NCBI GenBank assembly: GCA_016209595.1
Contig: JACQVV010000602.1
Location: 1-33,658, forward strand
DNA from: Planctomycetota bacterium
Lineage (GTDB): Bacteria; Planctomycetota; JACQVV01
DNA: 33,658 bases
Reading direction: 5' to 3'
Position numbers and translations under genes: made by a program. Below the pieces are notes generated by a model. That model was not told the origin of the DNA. It saw only the letters and a program-made list of their open reading frames with translations, and did not search any database. Below, one piece after another: positions 14,613 through 23,475 of this stretch (the first letter of the stretch is position 1; each line of letters starts with the position of its first letter).

Positions 14613-16412
14613 TCACCGACGCTTCCCCGGTCGCGCGAGCTCGCGAAGGCGGGCATGGAGCTCGCTTCCCCCCGCCTCCCCCGCGAGCCGATCGAGGAGG
14701 GTCTGGAGCTCCTCCGAGCGCCCGCACGCCCAGAGGGCGGTCGCGAGGACGAGGAGCGCGTCCGTGGTTTCGTTCCTCGCGGCGACGAGCTGCTGGCTCC
14801 TCGAGAGCATGTAGTCGGGGTTCTTCTTCGCGCCCTCCTCGAAATCGGCCAGGAAGTCGTCGAGGCGGCCCAGGAAGTACGCCGCCGCGCCACGGAAGAA
14901 GTGGGGGTTGGGCATCCCCGGCTCCGCCTCGATCACTCGGCCCGCGTCCTCGGCCACCCGGTCGTAGCGCCCCCACCAGAAGTGGGCGGCGGCGCGGTTG
15001 TTCATGGCCGTGACGAGCCGGGGCTCGACCTCCAGTGCCCGCGTGTTGTCGGCGACGCTTTCCTCGTAGCGCCCCATGCCGAGGTAGACGAACCCCCGCA
15101 GGAAGAGCGCCTCGGCGTTGGTGGGGTCGAGTTCGACGGCCGCCTCGAGGACCCGTTCGGACTGCTGCGGAGCCCAGGTTTCGACGTGGGCAGCCGCGAG
15201 CTCGGACCATGCCGCGCTCGCCGCCTGGAGCCTCGCGGCAACCGTCGCGCCGCGCTCGGGACCCAAGGACCCGAGGAGATCCGCGATCTTTCCCCTCCCC
15301 TCCGGGAGAAGGATCTCCGCAATTCTCCGGGCAAACCGGATCCCCTCGGGCGGTGGGAGATTTGGGATCTGGTCGAGGAGTCGGCCCACCCCTTCGGGCC
15401 TCGCCAGATCGAGCCCCGCCGGCCGCTCGAGGAGCGCGAAGAGATAGGAGAAGCGTTCGCCGGGGGGCGCCTCCAGGCAGCGCGTGACGAGGCGCTCGGC
15501 GCCGTCCAGGTTCCGCGCCTCCGCGATCAGAGACGAAAGGAAGGAGCGCGGTTTCTCCGGGCCGGCATCCAGGACAACACGGAAGGAAGCCTCGTGAAGC
15601 GGCGCCTCGACGGGGGCGCCCTCCCCCTCGAGGATCCCGAGCTCGAGCTCGCGGGCGGAGTCCGCGGGCGCCTCCACCCATTCGAAGATCCCGTCGGTCG
15701 AGCCGGAGGCGAACCGGTCCCACTCACCCGAGGTCGGGAGTCGCGCCCCGGCCCAGAGCGAGTAGGCAAGGGCGTCGTCATAGTCCACCCCGACGACAGG
15801 ACGGTCCTCCCAGCCGTCCGGGCAGGAGCTGCCGGTCCAGAAGGAGAGCCTCGGGCGGTGCCGCGCGCTGAGGCGGGGGTCGGAGAGGGCATCGAGGAAG
15901 CGCGCGTACTCGCCCCCGGTCACGCGGCGCCGCGACACGTAGAAGGCGCCAGCGTCCCCTACGGGCGGGACATAGGCGAATCCATTCGCGAGCCGATCGA
16001 GATCGATGTCCAAGGCGAGCTCGCTCCCCGCGAAGTCGACCGCGAAGGAGACCGTCCCGTGCGCCGCCGCGATCGAAAGCAGGAAGACGTTCCCCGAGGA
16101 GACGATCTCGACCCCGGCGAGCGGGGTGAGCCCTAGCCTCACCCGCGACCCCGCGGGCGAGCGAGTTTCGGGGTCGAGGGCCTGCGCGACGACCTCCACG
16201 CCGGGCGGGTTGGTCACGAGTGAAAGCCGGCGGACGGGACGAGGCGAACCGGCCGGCGGGGACCGATCCGGGGGCTCGGTCGCGTGGGCTCCGGGCGCCG
16301 GCGGCGCGGAGTCCTCCTCGACGGCCTCCCCCGAGAAGAGGGCGAGCGCCGCGCCAAGGACGATGGCGGCGAGCACGGCCGCCGTCAGGTTGAGGTAGAG
16401 GACTCGTCGCAT
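14613..16412 (-). CDS. membrane-anchored PEGA / degenerate FGE-like / TPR protein
   Basis: A 599-aa protein. An N-terminal hydrophobic anchor (LYLNLTAAVLAAIVLGAALA, about 5-24) is followed by a PEGA-like segment (SLVTNPPGVEVVAQ ... GLTPLAGVEI), then a formylglycine-generating-enzyme-like domain (FYVSRRRVTGGEYARFLDAL, RPVVGVDYDDALAYSLWAGA, RLPTSGEWDRFA, IFEWVEAP, ASFRVVLD). The usual Gly-rich RGGSW block and active-site cysteines between FEWV and FRVV are missing, so it is probably a binding domain rather than an enzyme. The C-terminal 250 residues hold TPR units (VLEAAVELDPTNAEALFLRG, YEESVADNTRALEVEPRLVT, YDRVAEDAGRVIEAEPGMPN). It is immediately upstream of the kinase gene and may be its partner or substrate; PEGA and FGE-like domains commonly accompany such kinases. 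Confidence 0.85.
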   Translation of the reverse strand: MRRVLYLNLTAAVLAAIVLGAALALFSGEAVEEDSAPPAPGAHATEPPDRSPPAGSPRPVRRLSLVTNPPGVEVVAQALDPETRSPAGSRVRLGLTPLAGVEIVSSGNVFLLSIAAAHGTVSFAVDFAGSELALDIDLDRLANGFAYVPPVGDAGAFYVSRRRVTGGEYARFLDALSDPRLSARHRPRLSFWTGSSCPDGWEDRPVVGVDYDDALAYSLWAGARLPTSGEWDRFASGSTDGIFEWVEAPADSARELELGILEGEGAPVEAPLHEASFRVVLDAGPEKPRSFLSSLIAEARNLDGAERLVTRCLEAPPGERFSYLFALLERPAGLDLARPEGVGRLLDQIPNLPPPEGIRFARRIAEILLPEGRGKIADLLGSLGPERGATVAARLQAASAAWSELAAAHVETWAPQQSERVLEAAVELDPTNAEALFLRGFVYLGMGRYEESVADNTRALEVEPRLVTAMNNRAAAHFWWGRYDRVAEDAGRVIEAEPGMPNPHFFRGAAAYFLGRLDDFLADFEEGAKKNPDYMLSRSQQLVAARNETTDALLVLATALWACGRSEELQTLLDRLAGEAGGSELHARLRELARPGKRR

Positions 16413-16447
16413 CGCTACATCGTCTGCTCCAGCCCGCCGGCCGCCAG

Positions 16448-16453
16448 TGTATA
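16448..16453 (-). promoter_or_regulatory. possible -10 box for the FGE-like/kinase operon
   Basis: TATACA on the minus strand at 16453-16448, about 36 nt before ATG 16412. I see no convincing -35 at the right distance, so this is a weak call. Confidence 0.3.
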
Positions 16454-16529
16454 CTCGGGCGTGCCTGCGGACCACCGCACCTGGCTGCCTTGAAGGGCGT
16501 CTTCGCTTACAGCTTGAGTCAAGTTTCGC

Positions 16530-16690
16530 ATAAACTTGAACTTGAACTTGAACTTGGACTTGAACTTGGACATCGACTTGGAGTTGGACTTGGACATCGA
16601 CTTGGACTTTGACTTCGACTGGTTTTTTTTCGACGAACTCCAAGACCAAGTCCAAGACCAAGTCCAAGACCAAGTCCAAGTCGAAGAACA
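16530..16690. repeat. degenerate hexamer repeat that reverses strand around an oligo-T centre
   Basis: From about 16530 to 16618 the plus strand is built of about 14 hexamers of the CTTGGA/CTTGAA type. After GGTTTTTTTTCG (16621-16632), from about 16639 to 16690, it is built of the complementary type (AGTCCA/AGACCA). The two halves can pair to form a long imperfect hairpin or cruciform with eight T in the loop. It fills the middle of the 320-bp divergent spacer between the FGE-like gene and the lipoprotein gene; apart from a weak -10 box I see no other feature there. Translated, it gives alternating Asp/Leu or Val/Gln strings, which I regard as repeat artefacts. Confidence 0.75.
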
Positions 16691-16732
16691 ACAGCGCGGC
16701 CGTGTCGTCGGGCTGAGGCGGAGCCCCGTTAG

Positions 16733-17533
16733 ATGAGAACCCTCCACCTCGCCCTGCTCGCCGCGGCCCTCGCCGGCTGCGCCGGGCCCGCCGTGCGCCG
16801 CTTTCGCGAGGTCGAGGAGCCTCCGCCCGAAACCCGGAGTCTCGTCTCCACCCTGCCGCTCGTGGCACGGACCGATTTCCGGGCGACGGAGCACCGGATC
16901 GAGTTCGAGATCGAAGGGATCTACCTCGTCGAAGGTGTCCGCCGCACGACGGAGAAGGAGGGAAGGCGCGAACACGACCCCTGGGTGGAAGCGGGGGAGA
17001 TGACGCTCGGCGCCCTCCTCGTAGGTCCGATGGTAGCGGCGATCCCGTTCCACCTCGTCGTGATCGGGCCACTCATGACGGCACTGTCAGGGGGAGGGGA
17101 ACAGCCCCCTCCCCCTTCCGACCGCCGGCAGGGCCCTCGCGAAGCAAGGGCCGCGCCAGCGGCCCCCTCCCCCGCGCCGGGGTATGACGTGACGGACTAT
17201 CTCACGTTCATCCCGGAGGAGCTGCTCGACCCGACCGAGAACGACCTCTTCCCGCCCGACGAGGAGATCAAGATCGTCCGAACAGACGAGGAGCGTTACC
17301 GGGAGGAACGTGCCGAGCTCCTCGCTGGCGAGGCCGCGGCGGGGCTCGTCCTTGCCGTGCGGCGGGTCGAGGCCCTCCTTGAGGAGGGAAAGGTCCACGA
17401 GCTCTCGCCCGAGGACTACCGCCTGGACGGGTGGAGCCTGGTGGTCCCCGAGCCCCGGGCGGGGACCCTGGGCTATCGACTCCAGGTCGCCCTCCAGGGG
17501 CAGGTCTTCGAGCGGTCGGTGACCGCGGAGTAG
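16733..17533 (+). CDS. lipoprotein of unknown function with a palindromic insertion
   Basis: A 266-aa lipoprotein with signal sequence MRTLHLALLAAALAGC (lipobox ALAGC, Cys16). The mature part begins with a charged region and has one hydrophobic segment (GALLVGPMVAAIPFHLVVIG, about 93-112), which could be membrane-associated, then a Gly/Pro/Ala-rich stretch encoded by a palindromic element (17089-17175), and an acidic helical C-terminal half (DEERYREERAELLAGEAAAG) ending in a beta-rich SLVVPEPRAGTLGYRLQVAL. I do not recognise a family. ATG 16733 is fixed by the signal sequence. It converges with the 190-aa gene with a 5-nt gap between stop codons. Confidence 0.75.
   Translation: MRTLHLALLAAALAGCAGPAVRRFREVEEPPPETRSLVSTLPLVARTDFRATEHRIEFEIEGIYLVEGVRRTTEKEGRREHDPWVEAGEMTLGALLVGPMVAAIPFHLVVIGPLMTALSGGGEQPPPPSDRRQGPREARAAPAAPSPAPGYDVTDYLTFIPEELLDPTENDLFPPDEEIKIVRTDEERYREERAELLAGEAAAGLVLAVRRVEALLEEGKVHELSPEDYRLDGWSLVVPEPRAGTLGYRLQVALQGQVFERSVTAE
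17089..17152. repeat. in-frame palindromic element inside the lipoprotein gene
   Basis: A perfect 11-bp stem with a 6-nt loop (17089-17099 and 17106-17116; arms AGGGGGAGGGG and CCCCTCCCCCT), followed by a second hairpin (17132-17152; GGCCCT/AGGGCC extended past one mismatch to a GAA loop). The block is read through in frame as a Gly/Pro/Ala/Arg linker just after a hydrophobic segment. Two consecutive GC-rich hairpins in a linker is the same arrangement as at 3249-3342, although the sequences are not identical. Confidence 0.6.
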
Positions 17534-17538
17534 GGCGG

Positions 17539-18111
17539 CTACTCTTCCTTCGAATCCTCGTCGGGCGGCAGAAGGTCCGAGTCGCTCTCGACTTCCAGGG
17601 GGTAGCCCGTCTCCTCGTCATCGAGGTCCAGAACCAGGAGGGGGCCCTCCTCCCCGCCCTCCTCTTCTTCATCTTTCCGGCGCTTCCGGGGGGTGGTCTT
17701 CGTTGTCGGCCGAAGATAGAGGGCGATCTTCTCGACCGGCGTCTTTTCGCACGCCACCAGGATGTCGGCGAGCGGGCGGGAGGCGAACTCCTTCTCCCAC
17801 GCCGTGAGCTGAGCCGCGAGGCTCCTGTCGATCGCCTCTGCGCTCGCGACTCCGGCCGCCACGAGCCGCACGCCGAGCTCCTTGTCCCGGATCCGCTGCA
17901 TGTTGAACTTGACCGCCCGGGCGAGCGCCTTCAGTCTGGAGCGGGGGATGAGCTCCTCGTCCTTGATAACCATCGCCAGGTTCTTGGGGTTCCCGTCCTC
18001 GCGGAACCGCTTCACCATCTCCACGCACTCGAGGATCTTCTCGACGGAGAGGAGCTTGTTGGTCTGGATCAGGCGGATGAGCAACCGGTCCGAGCGCTTG
18101 AGGTCCCTCAT
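17539..18111 (-). CDS. 190-aa helical-repeat protein related to the kinase N-terminus
   Basis: Residues 1-130 are helical units with the pattern seen in the N-terminal region of the nearby kinase: LLIRLIQTNKLLSVEKILEC, LAMVIKDEELIPRSRLKALA, LGVRLVAAGVASAEAIDRSL, LADILVACEKTPVEKIALYL ('L-x-x-h/I-x-x-x-L/V-h-x-x-x-x-h-x-x-h'), a GspE-N-like fold. The last 60 residues are a basic patch (TTKTTPRKRRK) followed by a strongly acidic tail (DEEEEGGEEG ... DLLPPDEDSKEE). No signal peptide. Such proteins without an attached enzyme probably act as adaptors; this is inference. Start at 18111, with GGGGAG just upstream and a possible -10 box (TAGGAT) 8 nt before the ATG. Confidence 0.7.
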   Translation of the reverse strand: MRDLKRSDRLLIRLIQTNKLLSVEKILECVEMVKRFREDGNPKNLAMVIKDEELIPRSRLKALARAVKFNMQRIRDKELGVRLVAAGVASAEAIDRSLAAQLTAWEKEFASRPLADILVACEKTPVEKIALYLRPTTKTTPRKRRKDEEEEGGEEGPLLVLDLDDEETGYPLEVESDSDLLPPDEDSKEE

Positions 18112-18119
18112 GGCTCCCC

Positions 18120-18149
18120 ATCCTAACCGAAGACCGGTCCGGCTTGAAA
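18120..18149 (-). promoter_or_regulatory. possible promoter of the 190-aa protein gene
   Basis: On the minus strand TTTCAA (18149-18144), 18 bp, TAGGAT (18125-18120), only 8 nt from the ATG at 18111. This would make a leaderless or almost leaderless mRNA, although a GGGGAG lies in the gap. Confidence 0.35.
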
Positions 18150-18246
18150 CGTGCCTCGCGCGCGACTAGCATGCCAGCCTTTCGGGGTCCGTGATGGGCT
18201 TGAAGGGGAGAAAGGTGAGGCTCGCTCGGTGCGTTCTCGCGTTCGG

Positions 18247-19122
18247 ATGAGTCTCGTTTCCCGAGGCGCGGCAGCAGCCCTCGCCCTCGTGACAGTCGTC
18301 GCCCGACCCGCGGCGGGATTCGAGTCGGACATCCACCTCCACGCGACCTACCTCCTCGCCCGCGCCGCGGGGATGGGATCGGACCAGGCCCTCGCGATCG
18401 CCCGGGCGGACCTCGGGGCCGACTCCTCGGAGGCCGGCCTTCTTTCCAACTCCTACCCGGCCCTCCGGGGCCTCGCGACGGCCCTTTCCTTTCTGACCGT
18501 CGTCTGGCCCGCCGTCTTCGCGATCTTCGGCGACTACGACGACGCCTGCGACTGGGTCGGGAAGCTCAGCGACTTCGTCGTCCCGGCGACGAGCGCTCCC
18601 GTCCACTTCCCGCTCGCCACGAACTCGGATCGTGTCGTTGCCTACACAGGCCAGGCCGGTCACGAAACGCGCGAGCTCCTCGCGTTCGCCCGCGAGGCGT
18701 GGGACGACGCCGTCTTGGGGATAGCCCTCCATTCGCTCGGCGACTCCTGGTCCCACCAGGGGCTCCTCCCGAACAGCCACTTCGGGAACGACGACTGGAC
18801 GGACAACCTGTCCACCCCCTCCTCCCGCAACCGGGCGCGGGGAGGGCTCCGGGAGACCTTCCGGGAGCTCTCCGCCTGGTCCCGGGGGAGGTTCCTGCAC
18901 CGGCCCCTGCCCTCCGGGGAAGTCGAATCGAGGATCGAGTCGTGGCTCGCGGCCGTGGCGAGCGAAGGCTCGCCCGGCGCCGCGCGTCGGACCGAGCTCC
19001 TCTACGATGCGTTCCCCGAGTACGCGGAGCGGGCGAGTCCGGGGCTATCGGCCGATTTCGTCCGGGCAGTCGAGCGAGTCGCCGAGTTCCTGGAAGAATC
19101 CACTCCCCGCGGAGACTCGTGA
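18247..19122 (+). CDS. exported zinc-dependent phospholipase C / DUF6765-like protein
   Basis: A 291-aa protein with an N-terminal signal peptide (MSLVSRGAAAALALVTVVAR ... AAG-FESD, cleavage near residue 25). The mature N-terminus, FESDIHLHATYLLARAAGMG, and the internal ALHSLGDSWSHQGL have the spaced histidines and acidic residues of the all-helical zinc phospholipase C/S1-P1 nuclease-like group, closest by memory to the DUF6765 family, in which a 'D-x-H' start and 'H-x-x-x-D-x-x-x-H' form the metal site. The enzymatic activity is not proven for that family. ATG 18247 is chosen because the signal peptide begins there; the frame is open 32 codons further upstream but that part looks non-coding. 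No neighbour hints at a substrate. Confidence 0.65.
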   Translation: MSLVSRGAAAALALVTVVARPAAGFESDIHLHATYLLARAAGMGSDQALAIARADLGADSSEAGLLSNSYPALRGLATALSFLTVVWPAVFAIFGDYDDACDWVGKLSDFVVPATSAPVHFPLATNSDRVVAYTGQAGHETRELLAFAREAWDDAVLGIALHSLGDSWSHQGLLPNSHFGNDDWTDNLSTPSSRNRARGGLRETFRELSAWSRGRFLHRPLPSGEVESRIESWLAAVASEGSPGAARRTELLYDAFPEYAERASPGLSADFVRAVERVAEFLEESTPRGDS

Positions 19123-19214
19123 GCGCTGGATTTCCGCTCGTACTCCCGTTTGTCCGGGGATACCCGGGACGAGAGATCGTGCGACCGCCGCGAGCTCGCC
19201 AAGACCGGGATCGA

Positions 19215-19246
19215 GGAGGGCGCCGACCGCGTCGGCGGCGCCCTCC
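19215..19246. other. strong GC hairpin between the phospholipase-like gene and gcvP
   Basis: A 10-bp perfect stem (GGAGGGCGCC/GGCGCCCTCC, 19215-19224 and 19237-19246), extended inward by GAC/GTC. No T-run follows on either strand, so it is not a classical intrinsic terminator. The 313-bp gap 19123-19435 between these convergent genes holds this hairpin and nothing else I can identify. Confidence 0.5.
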
Positions 19247-19435
19247 GCATCCCGGGGAAGGTAACCTTGTGCACAAGATGCTAACAGGCGGAATCGGGTC
19301 CCGGAAGCCCACATCCAGGAAATAAAATGGCCCTTCGATCAAGGACTTGTGAGACGGCGAAGCGCGCTGCCGCGCGCAGCCAGAATGGCCTTGTCCACAG
19401 GCTGCCGGCTATGCGAACCAGGCTCCCCGTCTGGG

Positions 19436-22309
19436 CTACGCTTCGCTCGCCATCTCGATGACCGAGGGGCAGGTGCAGATCGGGTTCCGGTCGCCATGGA
19501 CGTTGTCGATCCGCCGGACGGGCGGCCAGTACTTGTGCTCGCGGGTCCAGAGCGCGGGATAGGCCGCCCGCTCGCGCGTGTAGGGGTGCGTCCACTCGCT
19601 CGACGAGACCATGTCGGCGGTATGCGGCGCGTTCTTGAGCGGGTTGTCCTCCCGGTCGATCTCGCCCCGCCCGATCTTCCCGATCTCCTCGCAGATCGAG
19701 ACGAGAGCGTCGCAGAACCGATCGAGCTCGCGCCTTGACTCGCTCTCCGTCGGCTCGACCATGAGCGTCCCGGGCACCGGGAAAGACATCGTTGGAGCAT
19801 GAAAGCCATAGTCCATGAGCCGCTTGGCGATGTCGTCCACCTCGACGCCGGCCGCGGTCTTGAATGGCCGCGTGTCGAGGATGCACTCGTGGGCGACGAA
19901 GCCGTTCACGCCGCGGTAGAGGACGGGATACCGCTCGTGGAGCCGGCGCGCGACGTAGTTGGCGGCCAGGATCGCAACGCGGGACGCCTGGGCGAGCCCC
20001 TCGGCTCCCATGAGGGCGATGTAGGCCCACGAGATCGGGAGGATGCTCGCGCTCCCCCACGGGGCGCCCGAGACCGGCCCGATCGCCTTCTTCCCGCCGA
20101 CTTGGGCGAGCGGATGGCCGGGGAGGAAGGGGGCGAGATGGCCCTTCACCGCGATCGGCCCCACACCCGGCCCGCCGCCGCCGTGCGGGATGGAGAAGGT
20201 CTTGTGAAGGTTGAGATGGCAGAGATCGGGCCCGAAGTCGCCCGGACGGCACAGGCCCACCTGGGCGTTCATGTTCGCCCCGTCCATGTAGACCTGCCCG
20301 CCGTGCCGGTGGACGATCTCGCAGATCTCCCGGATCCTCTCCTCGAAAACGCCGTGCGTGGACGGATAGGTCACCATGAGGGCGGCCAGGCGCTCGCGCG
20401 AGAGATCGGCCTTCTTCGCCAGGTCGGCGAGGTCCACGTTCCCGGCGTCGTCGCAGGCGACGGAGTGCACGGCGAGCCCCGCCATCGTGGCGCTCGCGGG
20501 GTTCGTACCGTGGGCCGACGCGGGGATGAGGCAGACATCGCGATGGCCCTCTCCGCGCTCGCGGTGGTAGCGCCGGAGGACGAGGAGGCCCGCGTACTCC
20601 CCCTGCGAGCCCGCGTTGGGCTGGAGGCTCACCGCGTCGAAGCCCGTGATCTGGGCGAGCCAGCGCTCGAGATCGGAGAAGATCCTCCGGTAGCCCTCGG
20701 CCTGCTCCGCGGGAGCAAAGGGATGGAGCGCGCCGAACTCGGGCCATGTGACCGGCATCATCTCGACCGTGGCGTTTAGCTTCATCGTGCAGGAGCCGAG
20801 CGGGATCATCGACGTGTCGAGCGTGAGGTCCTTCGCCTGGAGCCGGTGGAGGTAGCGGAGCATCTCGGTCTCGGAGTGGTACGAGTTGAAGACCGGGTGC
20901 TCGAGGTACGAGCTCGTGCGGGCATGCGGTGGTGCGAAGCCGGTCCGCGTCGCGCCGGCGGGCCCATCGAGCGCCGTCCCGGGCACTCCGAACGCGGCGG
21001 CGACATCGGCCACGTCGGCCGGGGTGACGGTCTCGTCGAGCGCGACCACGACCGAGCCGTCCCCCATCCCGCGCAGATTGATCCGCCGGGCGCGGGCGGC
21101 TTCGAGCACGCGCGCCTCGGCCGTTCCGGTCGGACGCACCCGGATCGTGTCGAAGAACGGCCCGTCCGCCACCGTGTGGCCCTGCCGGGCGAGGGCGGCG
21201 GCGAGCGTCTTCGCGAGGGCGTTCGTCCGTTCGGCGATCCGGCGGATGCCGTCCGGGCCGTGGTAGATCGCATAGGCCGCGGCAGTGACGGCGAGAAGCA
21301 CCTCGGCCGTGCAGATGTTGGACGTCGCCTTCTCGCGGCGGATGTGCTGCTCGCGAGTCTGGAGCGCCATCCGGAGCGCGGGACGCCCGGCCGCGTCGAC
21401 CGAGACTCCGATGAGGCGCCCCGGCATCTGCCGGAGGTACGCTTTCCGGGTCGCGAAGAAGGCCGCGTGCGGCCCTCCGTACCCCATCGGGACGCCGAAT
21501 CGCTGCGAGTTCCCGAGCGCGACGTCGGCGCCGAACTCTCCCGGCGGGCGGAGAAGCGCGAGAGCGAGGAGGTCGGTCGCGACCGCGGCGAGCGCGCCCG
21601 CCGAGTGGACGCGCGCGACGAACGGTCCGTAGTCGGGAACCCGCCCATCCGTCGCGGGGTACTGCACCAGGCAGCCGAAGGTCGGGCGGGCAAAGTCGTA
21701 GGTCGCATGATCCCCGACGACGACCTCGATCCCCAGCGGCTCCGCGCGCGTCTGGACGACCGCGATCGTCTGCGGGTGGCAACCCTTGTCGGCGAAGAAG
21801 ACGTTCGCCTCGCTCGTGCGCGGGCGGACGCGGTGAGCGAGCGCCATCGCCTCCGCCGCGGCAGTCGCCTCGTCGAGAAGGCTGGCACTCGCGACCGGGA
21901 GGCCGGTGAGGTCGCAGACCATTGTCTGATAGTTGAGGAGCATCTCCAGGCGCCCCTGGGCGATCTCGGCCTGGTAGGGCGTATAGGCCGTGTACCAGCC
22001 CGGGTTCTCCAGGATGCTCCGGAGGATCACAGGAGGCGTGAACGTCCCGTGGTAGCCCAGCCCGAGATAGGAACGGAAGACCTGGTTCCGCGACGCGATC
22101 TGCCGGAGTTCGGCGAGGACAGCACTCTCGCTTCGCGGCCCGGGGAGGTCGAGAGGCCCCCGGGCGCGAATGTCGCGCGGCACTACCCGGTCCACGAGAT
22201 CCTCGAGGCTCGCGAGTCCCAGGGCTCGGAGCATTTCCTTGACCTCGCTCGCGGAAGGACCGAGGTGGCGTCGGGCGAAGGTGTCGGCTGCGTCTTGGGA
22301 TTTGCTCAT
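19436..22309 (-). CDS. gcvP: glycine dehydrogenase (decarboxylating), full-length P protein
   Basis: The P protein of the glycine cleavage system decarboxylates glycine with PLP and passes the aminomethyl group to lipoyl-GcvH. The 957-aa product is the fused, single-chain form (same length as E. coli GcvP), not the split P1/P2 pair. The N-terminus [65 protein letters not shown] (first half) and [45 protein letters not shown] and [20 protein letters not shown] (PLP lysine in LHK) are all intact. ATG 22309 gives the canonical start. No gcvT, gcvH or lpd is adjacent, so the other subunits must be elsewhere. I looked for a glycine riboswitch in the short leader and did not see one. Confidence 0.97.
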   Translation of the reverse strand: MSKSQDAADTFARRHLGPSASEVKEMLRALGLASLEDLVDRVVPRDIRARGPLDLPGPRSESAVLAELRQIASRNQVFRSYLGLGYHGTFTPPVILRSILENPGWYTAYTPYQAEIAQGRLEMLLNYQTMVCDLTGLPVASASLLDEATAAAEAMALAHRVRPRTSEANVFFADKGCHPQTIAVVQTRAEPLGIEVVVGDHATYDFARPTFGCLVQYPATDGRVPDYGPFVARVHSAGALAAVATDLLALALLRPPGEFGADVALGNSQRFGVPMGYGGPHAAFFATRKAYLRQMPGRLIGVSVDAAGRPALRMALQTREQHIRREKATSNICTAEVLLAVTAAAYAIYHGPDGIRRIAERTNALAKTLAAALARQGHTVADGPFFDTIRVRPTGTAEARVLEAARARRINLRGMGDGSVVVALDETVTPADVADVAAAFGVPGTALDGPAGATRTGFAPPHARTSSYLEHPVFNSYHSETEMLRYLHRLQAKDLTLDTSMIPLGSCTMKLNATVEMMPVTWPEFGALHPFAPAEQAEGYRRIFSDLERWLAQITGFDAVSLQPNAGSQGEYAGLLVLRRYHRERGEGHRDVCLIPASAHGTNPASATMAGLAVHSVACDDAGNVDLADLAKKADLSRERLAALMVTYPSTHGVFEERIREICEIVHRHGGQVYMDGANMNAQVGLCRPGDFGPDLCHLNLHKTFSIPHGGGGPGVGPIAVKGHLAPFLPGHPLAQVGGKKAIGPVSGAPWGSASILPISWAYIALMGAEGLAQASRVAILAANYVARRLHERYPVLYRGVNGFVAHECILDTRPFKTAAGVEVDDIAKRLMDYGFHAPTMSFPVPGTLMVEPTESESRRELDRFCDALVSICEEIGKIGRGEIDREDNPLKNAPHTADMVSSSEWTHPYTRERAAYPALWTREHKYWPPVRRIDNVHGDRNPICTCPSVIEMASEA

Positions 22310-22578
22310 GGCGGTCGCGGGGGGGCTCGTGAGATGGCGTGGTCCGGCCGGAGCGCGCATGCGCGACCCCGGACAAGAAAGACATAGAGGATATCCCCGC
22401 TGGAGGAGTGCGGGAAGGGACGAGCCTCCACGCGCGGCGCGAAACGATAGTTCGCACGGAACGTGGGAATGCCCGCGACGCCCGCTCCCGCTGCGCGTTG
22501 ACTCCGAACCCGGCGGGACCCATCCTTCATGGGGACGATCGAGAACGGACGACAGGATTCGGTCTGGGGGATAGTGAC

Positions 22579-23475
22579 GTGGCTACGGCGCTCTTGCGAG
22601 AGCGAAAGCCGGAAGACAGCTCTCGCGATCACTTGAGGGAGTACGTGCGCCATCGACTCGAGACGGACGGTCGCTGGCGGCAGTTCTCGGGAAGCGGCGC
22701 GTGGATTTGCCCCTTCTGCCTCGGAGCGGTGCCGGCTGGACACGGCGACCCGGAGGCGCTCGCGGTCTCGGTCGAGGCACACCTCGGGACCCGATGCGGG
22801 CCGTTCAGGGCCGGCTACGGAGCCCAGGAGCCGAGACGCCGGATCGAGGCGGCCCCGCGTCTGGGCGACCTCCCGTTCCTCCTGGTCGCGGACCCCGCAT
22901 GGCAGATCTTCGACGACGCCGGTGGATGGTACTGCCCGGCCGGGCTGGAGAGGATCGAGGGGGTTCGGATCGAGGATGGGCGCCCCGACGAGGCGACTCT
23001 CTCTCTCCTGGAACGACATCTTCAGGACTGCCCGCACTTCCGTACCGGTTCTATCCAGCAAGCGGAGGCCGTGCGCGCCGCGCGGGACAGGGGTCAGAGG
23101 ACGCTCGAGCTCCTGGACCGGATCCGTTCGCAGCTCCACACGCGGATCTGGCGCTACAGGACCGGAGCGGGCGAGTGGGTCTGCCCCTGGTGCCTGGAGC
23201 GCGTCCCTTCCGTCGCGCTCGCCGCGAAGCCGGACTGGTGCGTTGCGACCGAGGGGATGGCGGCGCACCTCCTGGGCGGCTGCTCCCGCTTCGGGCGTGA
23301 GGGAGTGCGGATCGAGGAGGAGAGAATCCTCGAGGCAATCGGCGAGGAAGAGGCCGGCGGGCTCGATTGCCTGGCGCCGCCTCCCGAGGTGACTCGCGGC
23401 CGCCTGGACCTCCCGGTCCCGCAAGACGATGACGACCCGCTCTTCGGCGCGCTCTCGTGGATGGACGAACTATGA
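22579..23475 (+). CDS. protein with three zinc-knuckle-like repeats (CPxCL ... H...C)
   Basis: A 298-aa soluble protein that I cannot name. It contains three copies of a motif of about 60 residues: [14 protein letters not shown] ... VEAHLGTRC (about 32-74), [12 protein letters not shown] ... LERHLQDC (about 115-154) and [12 protein letters not shown] ... MAAHLLGGC (about 197-235). The shared pattern W-x-C-P-x-C-L followed by H-L-x-x-C suggests a C-C-H-C zinc site; the middle copy has CPAG and so lacks the second cysteine. Helices rich in Arg/Glu separate the copies, and the C-terminus is acidic. The start is uncertain: GTG 22579 has GGGGG about 8 nt upstream and begins just before the first repeat, whereas an upstream ATG (22339) would run across the gcvP leader. 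It overlaps the thioesterase stop by a few bases at 23470-23475. Confidence 0.65.
   Translation: MATALLRERKPEDSSRDHLREYVRHRLETDGRWRQFSGSGAWICPFCLGAVPAGHGDPEALAVSVEAHLGTRCGPFRAGYGAQEPRRRIEAAPRLGDLPFLLVADPAWQIFDDAGGWYCPAGLERIEGVRIEDGRPDEATLSLLERHLQDCPHFRTGSIQQAEAVRAARDRGQRTLELLDRIRSQLHTRIWRYRTGAGEWVCPWCLERVPSVALAAKPDWCVATEGMAAHLLGGCSRFGREGVRIEEERILEAIGEEEAGGLDCLAPPPEVTRGRLDLPVPQDDDDPLFGALSWMDEL

Noticed and set aside
16536..16736. 66-aa protein of alternating Asp/Asn and Leu
   Set aside because: A direct translation of the hexamer repeat; no ribosome binding site, and it runs into the lipoprotein start.
19215..19246. Intrinsic terminator between the phospholipase-like gene and gcvP
   Set aside because: The stem is strong but no T-run follows on either strand.
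22310..22400. Glycine riboswitch ahead of gcvP
   Set aside because: The leader is short and lacks the conserved helices and junction motifs of the glycine aptamer.
19281..22523. 1080-codon minus-strand frame overlapping gcvP
   Set aside because: A shifted-frame shadow of gcvP, Arg/Pro/Gly-rich, without any domain.
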